DNA of 64,000 bases from NCBI RefSeq assembly GCF_018860805.1, contig NZ_JAHKQR010000001.1, positions 1 to 64,000 on the forward strand, read 5' to 3'. The stretch comes from Aestuariibacter sp. A3R04 (GTDB lineage: Bacteria; Pseudomonadota; Gammaproteobacteria; Enterobacterales; Alteromonadaceae). The position numbers and the translations under genes were made by a program. Below, piece after piece: positions 56,689 through 64,000 of this stretch. Below the pieces are notes generated by a model. That model was not told the DNA's origin, ran no database searches, and saw only the letters and a program-made list of their open reading frames with translations. Positions within the stretch are counted from its first letter, which is position 1. The number at the start of each line of letters is the position of its first letter.

Positions 56689-56850
56689 CCCATCGTAACA
56701 ATAAGTAGTAAACAAGCCACTCTCTCATGCCGAACATGCATTCAGCCAGCGTTCATCGAGGTTCACCTATCCTTATTCTTGAGCAAATCAGAAATGGAAT
56801 GGTATTTGCTGTTAGTGTTTTCATCATCGAATAAGGTCTCTGAGGTAAGT

Positions 56851-57498
56851 ATGAGAAAAATTTTGGCAGTGGGCTTAATGACTGCCGCGCTTACGGCGGC
56901 GGGATGTGCAAATAACCCTAACAACACGCAGAAAGGCGCCGCTATTGGTGCAGTGGTGGGGGCGCTTTTAGGTAAAGCTACCGGTGACAATGATAAAAGT
57001 CGCTACGCTTGGGGGGCTGCAGTTGGTGCTATTGCTGGTGGTGCAATTGGCAACTATATGGATAGGCAAGAAGATGCACTGCGAGAGCAACTAGCTGATA
57101 CTGGCGTACAGGTTGTGCGGGAAGGCGATAATTTGCGGTTAATTATGCCTGGGGATATCACGTTTGCGACTAACAGTGCTGCAATTAGTCCCAATTTCAA
57201 TCCCGTGTTACAAGACGTAGCAACAGTGGTTAATCAGTATGAGAAAACAGTACTGCTGATTGAAGGGCATACAGACGATACGGGAACGGCGGCTTATAAC
57301 CAAACGTTGTCTGAACAGCGGGCACAATCAGTAAAAAATTTGCTGGTGACATTCAGCGTAAATCCAACACGGGTTACCACTGTGGGGTTGGGTGAATATC
57401 AACCAAAAGTACCAAATACGTCTGCCGATAACAGGCAAATGAACAGACGAGTGGAACTAAAAATCCAACCCTTGACGCAAAGCAATACTGCGCGATAG
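56851..57498 (+). CDS. OmpA family lipoprotein with glycine-zipper
   Basis: 215 residues from ATG after GAGGTAAGT. Signal MRKILAVGLMTAALTAAGC with lipobox AAGC (Cys19). A glycine zipper (GAAIGAVVGALLGKATG and GAAVGAIAGGAIG) precedes the OmpA_C peptidoglycan-binding domain (about 100-210: EGHTDDTGTAAYNQTLSEQRAQSV, GLGEYQPKVPN, NRRVELKI). This is the YiaD type: outer-membrane lipoprotein anchoring to peptidoglycan. Confidence 0.92.
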   Translation: MRKILAVGLMTAALTAAGCANNPNNTQKGAAIGAVVGALLGKATGDNDKSRYAWGAAVGAIAGGAIGNYMDRQEDALREQLADTGVQVVREGDNLRLIMPGDITFATNSAAISPNFNPVLQDVATVVNQYEKTVLLIEGHTDDTGTAAYNQTLSEQRAQSVKNLLVTFSVNPTRVTTVGLGEYQPKVPNTSADNRQMNRRVELKIQPLTQSNTAR

Positions 57499-57820
57499 AT
57501 TCAAAAAAGGGGGGAGCCCCCCTTTTCTTCCTTCATTCCATTCCGATAGTTTGGAGACCTTAACCGGTCAATTCAACTTTTGTCTATATTCTTAATATCT
57601 AAGGTATTCCTGGTCATTCTACAGTTCTCTAAAGTATAAGGTTAGACGAATGTACAGCCTTGCTGACAGTACTTTTTACTATAAAATTCAGTGCATTCTA
57701 TAAGAACTAACTTTCTTAAAAAATTACGTTGGAAATTTGCTTTCTGAAAAGTGTGAACTATTTTTTTAATGTTCGTTAGTAATTTTGAAACAGACATTTG
57801 TCTGCCTTGATAGGACACAC
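57499..57820. other. Intergenic region before the chemoreceptor gene
   Basis: 322 bases. A terminator at 57503-57526 ends the OmpA gene. The rest, 57540-57820, is A/T-rich with no recognisable gene and no clear flagellar sigma-28 promoter. A TTG start at 57785 is in frame with the chemoreceptor gene. Confidence 0.6.
57503..57526 (+). terminator. Terminator after the OmpA gene
   Basis: AAAAGGGGGG / CCCCCCTTTT with a very short loop (57503-57526), followed by TTTTCTTCC. Confidence 0.82.
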
Positions 57821-59440
57821 ATGAACTTTTTACTTCGCTTATCAGTTGCTCAGAAAATCTATCTTATTCCTATTATTGGGGCTGTGAGTTTCGTGGCTTT
57901 CGTTATTATCAATAGTATTGTATCTGCGCAAAATGCCAGACAGTTGCAAGCTGCGGAACTTATTGACTTCCCAGCGTTACAACTTAGCACATCGGCTTCC
58001 ACAAATATGGAAAAGGTTCGTGACGCACTAGCTTCGGCAGTAACTACTGGCGACACAGATGCGATTGATCAAGCCGTGCAGTTTGCCGGACAAGTACGTG
58101 ACGAGCTATCTGATATAAAACAAATTGACCCGAGTTTAAGTCATTCAGTCAAACGCATTTTGGATGACTTCAATAGCTATTTTTCTCAAGCAGAATCTCT
58201 GACAACCGGCATGATGACAGACACGGTGGATTACAACTCGCTTGGTGAGCAGCTCGAACAAATGAATCAAAAATACGATCAAAGTATCAGTACGCTGAAC
58301 ACCTTTAAAAGCGAAAGGCAGGCTACTTTTGAGCGCGCTTTTGCAGAATATAATTCTGCCCAAGATTTTTTGTTTTGGTTGGGAATTATTATGGGTGTAA
58401 TAACGACGTTCATTTTGTTTGCGACAGCGTTACCTATTATCAATGAGATCAGAGGAAATTTATTAAGGGTTGTGGGTTCGCTCAAGGATTTAGCAGAAGA
58501 AGACGGGGATCTCACTATTCGTTTGGAGGCAAAATCACAAGACGAAGTGGGTGAACTGGTGAAGTACTTCAACCGTTTTATGGAAAAATTACAGACGGTG
58601 GTTAAAGACATCGTTAATACTTCGTTGCCACTGGCAGATCTCGCGCAAAACCTCAGTCAGCTGACAGATGTCACAAATCAGACTATTGAAGTCCAGCAGG
58701 GGGCTGCTACGAAAGCAAAAAGTGCAGTAGATAATATGAATGAATCTGTAGGTGCCGTTGCGGCAAGTGCGGCGGAAGCTGCTACCGCTGCTGACGAAGC
58801 ATCTTCAGCGTCTACAAATGGTCAGCAGGTGGTAAACAGTACAGTTTCCAGCATTCAGTCTTTGGCAAAAAATGTCAGTGACACTGCTGAAGTGATTCGT
58901 CAGCTTGAAAACGATTCTAATCAAGTGGGCGTTGTTTTGGATGTGATTAAAGGCATTGCAGAGCAAACAAATTTATTGGCACTTAATGCCGCAATTGAGG
59001 CGGCTCGCGCCGGAGAGCAGGGCCGTGGATTTGCCGTTGTAGCCGACGAAGTACGTACCCTGGCTTCTAAAACTCAACAATCTACGGAAGAAATTCAATC
59101 AACTATTGAACAACTTCAAAACGCCGCTCGATCGGCGGTCACTGTGATGGCTTCAGGTACATCACAAGCTGATGCAAGTGTGGTAGAAGCGACAAAAGCA
59201 GGTGAAAGTTTGACAGTCATCACCGAAACCATCAGTCGGATAAGTGCAATGAACGGGCAAATTGCCAGCTCAACCGATGAGCAGCAGGCAGTCGCCACTG
59301 AAATTGTGGGTTATGTTGACGAAATCTACGCGCGCACTGATGAAACCTCGAAAAACTCAGTTCGGCTGGCCTCAGCAAGCAATGAATTAGCCGGGCTGGC
59401 GAGTACCCTTGAGTCGATAGCGCGACAATTTAAAGTCTAA
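57821..59440 (+). CDS. Methyl-accepting chemotaxis protein
   Basis: 539 residues from ATG with TAGGA upstream. First membrane segment about 13-34, a helical periplasmic sensor domain to about 180 without an obvious Cache or PAS motif, a second membrane segment about 186-208, HAMP ([18 protein letters not shown]), and the signalling hairpin with the conserved [35 protein letters not shown] tip. The ligand is unknown. It is followed 111 bases later by a porin gene and a PstS-like gene. Confidence 0.93.
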   Translation: MNFLLRLSVAQKIYLIPIIGAVSFVAFVIINSIVSAQNARQLQAAELIDFPALQLSTSASTNMEKVRDALASAVTTGDTDAIDQAVQFAGQVRDELSDIKQIDPSLSHSVKRILDDFNSYFSQAESLTTGMMTDTVDYNSLGEQLEQMNQKYDQSISTLNTFKSERQATFERAFAEYNSAQDFLFWLGIIMGVITTFILFATALPIINEIRGNLLRVVGSLKDLAEEDGDLTIRLEAKSQDEVGELVKYFNRFMEKLQTVVKDIVNTSLPLADLAQNLSQLTDVTNQTIEVQQGAATKAKSAVDNMNESVGAVAASAAEAATAADEASSASTNGQQVVNSTVSSIQSLAKNVSDTAEVIRQLENDSNQVGVVLDVIKGIAEQTNLLALNAAIEAARAGEQGRGFAVVADEVRTLASKTQQSTEEIQSTIEQLQNAARSAVTVMASGTSQADASVVEATKAGESLTVITETISRISAMNGQIASSTDEQQAVATEIVGYVDEIYARTDETSKNSVRLASASNELAGLASTLESIARQFKV

Positions 59441-59551
59441 TTTTAACAACAACAGTAGCTACAGCTACGAAAACTTGAAATCACGAAGGGCAGAGCGTGT
59501 GACGGGTATGGCTCGCCTTCGAATCGAACAACCTTTACCAGAGAAATCACT

Positions 59552-60679
59552 ATGAAAAACCTTATTATTCCAGCTTGTTTACTAGCGTCAGCCGCGCCTT
59601 TCAACGCGTTTGCTGAAGTTAACCTGAGTGGCTTTGGCAGCGTAGTTGGAGGAATTTCCACAGAAAGCGACGCAATTGTTCGCGGCTATGAAGACAGCGT
59701 GGAAATAAAACAAGGCTCTTTCTTTGCCTTACAGGCTTATTCTGACTTAAGTGACGGTTTAAGCGCCACGGTGCAAGTTCGCGCGCGTGGTCTAGACGAC
59801 TGGGAACCCGAGTTTACCTGGGCTTACCTGTCTTACGAAGTCGACACGAATTGGCGGATCCAGGTGGGTCGCCAGCGTATTCCCATTTATTTGTATTCCG
59901 ACTATCTGGATGTGTCTTATGCTTATCACTGGATAGCGCCGCCGAGCGAAGTATACAAAGCGACTTTTGACTCCATCGATGGTATTTCCTCTATTCACGA
60001 TTTTAGTGTGGGTGATGCCATGGTTAACCTGCGTGCTTATTACGGGCAGGAAGATTATACCAATGCAGATGGTGATGAACTGGAGCTGGATGATGTATTC
60101 AGTGTGGTTGCCAGCGTGAACTACGGCTGGTGGACATTTCGTACCAGTTATATCCAATTTGATATGACAGGTAACATCGGCCTGGGCGAGCTGGTAAATG
60201 CGTGGAAGCAAACGCCTTACGGCAGTGTGGGTGACGATCTTGCCATAAATGAAGACCGTCTGACCGGCTTCGAAGTGGGCGTAATCTTCGATAATCAGGA
60301 TTGGCTATTCCTTGCCGAATATATTCCGTCTACATTGGAAAATTCCGTAATTGGTGACTACGAACCGTGGATGGTTTCTGTTGGTAAGCGTTTCGGTGAA
60401 GGGAAATACATGATACACGGCACGGTGGGCGAAGATGTTGTTGAATCTGCAACCTCAGTAAACGGTGTGCCAGTGGGCGTTGATCCTGCTTTAGATGCAT
60501 TAATTGCGACCACAGAAGGGGTGATAGACAGGAACACCTATGAAAACATGTTTTACACTGTAGGTTTGCGCTGGGATTTTCACGATTCTGCTGCCTTTAA
60601 AGCTGAGTATACGCATACAGATCTGGCTGAGGGTGGTGATGCCGGCCTGTTCCAGGTTGCTTTGGTTACTGTATTTTAA
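59552..60679 (+). CDS. Outer-membrane porin-like protein
   Basis: 375 residues. Signal cleaved near A21 (FNAFA-EV), start motif NLSGFGSVVGGI, many alternating strands (LSATVQVRARGL, WRIQVGRQRIPIYLYSDYLDV), and a C-terminal FQVALVTVF ending in Phe. Substrate specificity cannot be told. It lies nine bases before the PstS-like gene and 111 bases after the chemoreceptor gene. Confidence 0.85.
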   Translation: MKNLIIPACLLASAAPFNAFAEVNLSGFGSVVGGISTESDAIVRGYEDSVEIKQGSFFALQAYSDLSDGLSATVQVRARGLDDWEPEFTWAYLSYEVDTNWRIQVGRQRIPIYLYSDYLDVSYAYHWIAPPSEVYKATFDSIDGISSIHDFSVGDAMVNLRAYYGQEDYTNADGDELELDDVFSVVASVNYGWWTFRTSYIQFDMTGNIGLGELVNAWKQTPYGSVGDDLAINEDRLTGFEVGVIFDNQDWLFLAEYIPSTLENSVIGDYEPWMVSVGKRFGEGKYMIHGTVGEDVVESATSVNGVPVGVDPALDALIATTEGVIDRNTYENMFYTVGLRWDFHDSAAFKAEYTHTDLAEGGDAGLFQVALVTVF

Positions 60680-60688
60680 GGAGCTGCT

Positions 60689-61087
60689 ATGAAAATTACT
60701 AAAGTGACGTTAAAAGCTGTGGCGTTTGGGCTGTTAGTGAGTAGTCAGGCTCTGGCAGACGTGGCCGTTATTGTGAACCCGTCTTATGCAGGAAGTGCTG
60801 ATAAGGAAGTGGTATCTCAAATCTTCCTAGGTAAAGATAAATCGTTAACGCCCTTCATGCAAAAAGGCGCGGTGGCCGATGAGTTTATCGACAAAGTACT
60901 GTCGCGAAATTCTGGCCAGTTTAAAGCCTACTGGGCAAAGCTGTCTTTTACCGGTGGTGGACGTCCACCAAAAGAGTTAGGGAGTGATGCTGACGTACTC
61001 AATCAGGTATCGTCAGATACAGGTGCAATCGGTTTTGTCGATGCCGGCGCTGTGAATGACTCTGTGAAAGTGTTGTTTACGATGTAA
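60689..61087 (+). CDS. Phosphate-binding (PstS-like) small periplasmic protein
   Basis: 132 residues; signal cleaved near A23 (QALA-DV). The PBP-like fold shows IVNPSYAGSADKEVVSQIFLGKDKSLT, SRNSGQFKAYWAKLSF, and GAIGFVDAG. It is about half the length of full PstS, so a truncated or single-lobe form. Nine bases after the porin gene and after AAGGAG; no ABC permease is nearby. Confidence 0.85.
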   Translation: MKITKVTLKAVAFGLLVSSQALADVAVIVNPSYAGSADKEVVSQIFLGKDKSLTPFMQKGAVADEFIDKVLSRNSGQFKAYWAKLSFTGGGRPPKELGSDADVLNQVSSDTGAIGFVDAGAVNDSVKVLFTM

Positions 61088-61093
61088 AAAAGA

Positions 61094-61116
61094 AACGCCG
61101 CAATGCGGCGTTTTCC
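61094..61116. terminator. Bidirectional terminator between the PstS-like gene and nfsB
   Basis: ACGCCGC / GCGGCGT stem (61095-61111) flanked by AAAAAAGAA on the left and TTTTCCTTTT on the right; it serves both convergent genes. Confidence 0.88.
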
Positions 61117-61120
61117 TTTT

Positions 61121-61777
61121 CTAAAGTGTCTGTATAATTTTTTCTTGGGGTAGCCTGGCTTTTGGTAATCCGTAGTTCCAGTCTTCACCTTCTTTGTGAT
61201 AGCCCATGGCTAATGCCACTTCACACACGTGACCGTCTAATTCTGTTTCGAATATCTCGCCAAGCAATTCTGAGTCAACACCTTCCATAGGGGTTGATGC
61301 AATTCCCAAACGAGCCAGCGTGTGCAATACGTTACCCAATGCCAGATATAGTTGCGCTTTAGTCCAGTGACCGTTATAGCCTTGCTCGTCGGTATTGGCC
61401 TCTGCAAATGCGTAGGCACCCATAAAGTTGTCGTACATCTCAGCTGGTAAGTGGCCTGAAGCAACTTCTGCGTCTACCCTTTCGCGAAATTTATCTCTGG
61501 TAAAGAACGGGTCGTAGGCGAACAGAATGATATGTGAAGCTTCCTTGGCATGAGGTTGATTAAACTGATGTTTATTGGCAAAAGAATCAGAAAAACGCTG
61601 CTTGGCGTCATCGCTTTCTATGATGATAAATTTCCACGGCTGAGAATTAATAGAGGAAGCTGATAACCGCAAGGCCTCTTTTATTATTTCAAGATCAGTG
61701 TCGGAAATTCGTTTCGATGCGTCGTACTTTTTCGCAGTATAACGCTTGTTGAGATCAGTAATGATTTGCTGTGACAT
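61121..61777 (-). CDS. nfsB: Oxygen-insensitive NAD(P)H nitroreductase NfsB
   Basis: 218 residues (E. coli 217). FMN-binding RYTAKKYDASKRI at the N-terminus, LRLSASSINSQPWKFIII, and the C-terminal ALAMGYHKEGEDWN. It reduces nitroaromatics and quinones by two electrons and uses FMN. Convergent with the PstS-like gene and downstream of the receptor gene on the minus strand. Confidence 0.93.
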   Translation of the reverse strand: MSQQIITDLNKRYTAKKYDASKRISDTDLEIIKEALRLSASSINSQPWKFIIIESDDAKQRFSDSFANKHQFNQPHAKEASHIILFAYDPFFTRDKFRERVDAEVASGHLPAEMYDNFMGAYAFAEANTDEQGYNGHWTKAQLYLALGNVLHTLARLGIASTPMEGVDSELLGEIFETELDGHVCEVALAMGYHKEGEDWNYGLPKARLPQEKIIQTL

Positions 61778-61972
61778 GGTATGGCTCCGATAACGATTTA
61801 CACGATATAAGCCAGTTTATGGATTTTTTTAAAGTTGATAATATAGTTTGAGAGACAAACAGTTTTTTATTTTTGTTGATAATTGAGTCTGCTATCACAG
61901 ATATGATGGAAAATACGCGCTGATGATTGGGCAGCGCGTATGGGGTCACACAGTTTTGGCTGCCTTTTTAAA

Positions 61973-64000
61973 TCAGAATGTGGCCGATACCCCTACCTGG
62001 AAACGACGCCCTGAATACTGTAAGCGCGTAACGCGTTCTCTTACGTCTGCGTATTCAAGAATGTTTTCATCTGTTAAGTTTATAACCTCAGCCTTAAGGG
62101 TAAAGTTGTCGTCAATGTCCCAGGATGTACTAAAATCGAATTGACCATAGTCCTCGGCGTGTTTTGGTAAGCCTCCGCCCACCTCACTTTGGCGCTGAAT
62201 GAGAAAAGCTTCGCGCCAGTTATATGCCAGACGTGCCTGAAACCCGTCTTTGTCGTAAAACGCAATGAGGTTGTAAGCGTTTTGAGAGAAGCCTTCCACA
62301 CCACTGCCCGGCGACAGCACCCCTTCCTGCTCAAATACGTCGGCTTCATCATCACTGCTGTCTGTGTACGTATAGTTTGCTTGTACCCCAAAGCCGTCAA
62401 GCCATCCGGGTAAATAATCAAAGAAGTGCAAAGCCGCCAGTTCTACTCCACTTAAAGAAACACCACTGCGGTTACTCTTTTGCGTAACGGTTTCTCTTAC
62501 ATCCCAGTCATCTGTACCATCAAAGTTTCTGTCAACGTCGAAACCGGAATCCTGTACAAAGGTTTGGGTAGCAATCCAACTGCTGAAATCTTTAGTGAAA
62601 AAGTTAATACTGTAGCTGTTTCCGTTGTCTTGGTAATACTCCAAAGCTACGTCAAACTGGGTGGCCTGATAGGGTTCCAGATACGGGTTGCCCTGATTTC
62701 TTGCGTATTCTGTGAGGCGTACCCCTGACACTGACATATTTACGCCCACGTCTTCCAGCGGTGCTCGTGTCATTACTTTGGCTGCCGAGGCTTTAATATA
62801 GAACCCGTTGTTAAAGTTAAAGTTTAGGTTGGCGCTGGGAAGAAAATCGCTGTAAGAGGTAGCGGCATCTGTGTACACGGGGTCGGAGGTGGTAACAACA
62901 ATTTTCTCACCATCATCCCGACCTACTTCATCCATGCGTATATCGAGTACTTGTATCGCAAAACCCTGAGAGGTATTTTCAGAATCAATATAGCGAACAC
63001 CCACGTTGCCCGTCCAACTGACGGTATTGAAGTCACCTTCAAAGTTTAGCTGTGTATACAACGCTAAAATTTCTTCGGTGTTTTCTACTGATGCATTGGG
63101 GACGAGTTCATTTGCACCCCAGTTTTCATCCTGTGTAATGGCTTTCATTGCGGCAATATAGTCGGATAAACTATTAATTGAAATGAAATTACGAGGGAAG
63201 TTACCGTCTACATCTGTTAGAAAATCTCCCCCGGATCTCACGGAAAATAAGTCGTCGTCTAAGTCAATGAGTGCACCGCAGGTATTTACTGCCGCAGATC
63301 CACACTGAGTATTGTCTGAGTTGTATTGGTTGAGTGATTTTTCCCTGTCAGTGTACGCGATACCCATATCTACACTGTATAGGGTACCTGCGTCGACGGC
63401 ATAAGTAGCGTCGAATTTGACTTCGAGTACCTCGTCTTCCCGCTCATCCCGTGAGCGTCTGTTCCAGTGAGCCTTAACGCCTGCCGGGTCATTCCACTGA
63501 ATACTGGAATCGATGTTAATAATATCCGCTCCGCGACTGTCAAAAGAGATGTAATCGCTGTCGGTTAATCCATCTGCATTGATTATATTGGGAACATACT
63601 GCTCCAGCCTCGGCTCGGACTCTGCCTTTGAATAAGAAACATCGGCTTCATAGTGCCAGTTTCCCTTATACGCTGAAAAATTATAGCCAATCGCATAGGT
63701 TTTAGAAGACTCTCCTCGGGTTTGAAATAAACCATCTAAAGGATCGGCATTCTTTCTGGCTGACAAAATGGTACTGTTTTGCGAGACGATAACATCTTCG
63801 AAGCCGTCGCGATGTAAAGGCGCTTGCATGCCGTTGCTAAATGCATCCCGTTCAAAATCGGTATAAAAAGCGTCAAGAGTGTGAGTTATGTCATCACTCT
63901 GCGCAAATTGTAGTGTTACGTTGGCACTGGTTCGGGTGCGATCTTCAATATCTGACATATATTGAGCTCGGCCCGGGTACCATAGCGTTCCACCGGTAAT
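61973..64000 (-). CDS. TonB-dependent receptor, C-terminal part (gene continues past the window)
   Basis: At least 675 residues; the reading frame is open to the window end (residues ITGGTLWYPGRAQYMSDIEDR run in from the edge), so the start lies outside. The part seen is the outer-membrane beta barrel: SYSDFLPSANLNFNFNNGFYIKASAAKVMTRAP, GNPYLEPYQATQFDVALEYY, and the barrel end RRFQVGVSATF with C-terminal Phe. The style matches the large carbohydrate-type receptors (TIGR01782-like) of Alteromonas and Caulobacter relatives. The plug domain and substrate are not seen. Confidence 0.9.
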   Translation of the reverse strand: MTGGTLWYPGRAQYMSDIEDRTRTSANVTLQFAQSDDITHTLDAFYTDFERDAFSNGMQAPLHRDGFEDVIVSQNSTILSARKNADPLDGLFQTRGESSKTYAIGYNFSAYKGNWHYEADVSYSKAESEPRLEQYVPNIINADGLTDSDYISFDSRGADIINIDSSIQWNDPAGVKAHWNRRSRDEREDEVLEVKFDATYAVDAGTLYSVDMGIAYTDREKSLNQYNSDNTQCGSAAVNTCGALIDLDDDLFSVRSGGDFLTDVDGNFPRNFISINSLSDYIAAMKAITQDENWGANELVPNASVENTEEILALYTQLNFEGDFNTVSWTGNVGVRYIDSENTSQGFAIQVLDIRMDEVGRDDGEKIVVTTSDPVYTDAATSYSDFLPSANLNFNFNNGFYIKASAAKVMTRAPLEDVGVNMSVSGVRLTEYARNQGNPYLEPYQATQFDVALEYYQDNGNSYSINFFTKDFSSWIATQTFVQDSGFDVDRNFDGTDDWDVRETVTQKSNRSGVSLSGVELAALHFFDYLPGWLDGFGVQANYTYTDSSDDEADVFEQEGVLSPGSGVEGFSQNAYNLIAFYDKDGFQARLAYNWREAFLIQRQSEVGGGLPKHAEDYGQFDFSTSWDIDDNFTLKAEVINLTDENILEYADVRERVTRLQYSGRRFQVGVSATF

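Noticed and set aside
57600..57780. Flagellar sigma-28 promoter for the chemoreceptor
   Set aside because: TAAAGTAT at about 57634 resembles the -35 half, but no GCCGATAA-type -10 follows at the right distance.
59792..60211. Open frame on the minus strand inside the porin gene
   Set aside because: Opposite strand of a porin with an intact signal peptide and barrel end; no motif or ribosome binding site, so treated as a shadow.

Overview
The window reads as the origin-proximal part of a gammaproteobacterial chromosome, most likely from the order Alteromonadales (an Alteromonas-like marine bacterium). This rests on gene order and protein character: yrdA/aroE beside rRNA-type promoters, the LysM-dprA-smg-yrdD-tsaC-hemF and def-fmt-rsmB-trkA blocks, polA with a Spot 42 gene, dnaA-dnaN-recF-gyrB, rpmH-rnpA-yidD-yidC-mnmE, an E. 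coli-type oriC beside mnmG, rsmG-parA-parB, the complete atp operon, and a large TonB-dependent receptor. The genus cannot be fixed from the sequence alone. No tRNA, rRNA gene, IS element, prophage or CRISPR array was seen inside the window.

Layout. 1-515: three tandem rRNA-P1-like promoters firing leftwards off the window. 516-8081: yrdA, aroE, a truncated hemoglobin, ompW and a six-gene minus-strand operon from a LysM protein to hemF. 8245-14687: def-fmt-rsmB-trkA, convergent trkH, elbB. 14688-22373: a DnaA-box/GATC cluster, polA, a short Spot 42 RNA, engB, cytochrome c4, an unassigned promoter-to-terminator unit at the position where E. coli carries csrC, a methyltransferase, yihI, a DUF2489 gene and tag. 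22492-25980: glyQ-glyS and a small lipoprotein. 26389-32634: gyrB-recF-dnaN-dnaA on the minus strand, with two parS-type sites inside recF. 33246-39515: rpmH-rnpA-yidD-yidC, then a tightly packed yajQ-mnmE-mioC-dnaT-dnaC unit. 39661-40100: oriC. 40242-51746: mnmG-rsmG-parA-parB and atpIBEFHAGDC. 51870-64000: accessory genes (GFA and VOC proteins, an unknown membrane protein, a GST, a DTW protein, an alkyltransferase-like protein, HD-GYP, an OmpA lipoprotein, a chemoreceptor, a porin, a PstS-like protein, nfsB) and a TonB-dependent receptor cut by the window end.

The core genes form one replication and segregation locus. DnaA and its promoter boxes, the clamp, RecF, gyrase, the helicase loader pair DnaT/DnaC, oriC, ParA/ParB and parS all lie within about 16 kb, followed by ribosome and membrane-insertion genes, tRNA modification genes and ATP synthase. 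The most interesting non-coding signals are the three separate DnaA-box/GATC clusters (polA, dnaA and oriC), the shortened Spot 42, the csrC-position transcript, the parS pair that writes the same peptide twice into RecF, and RNA hairpins in the gaps of the dnaN-recF and atp transcripts. All calls were made by eye; no database search or folding program was run.
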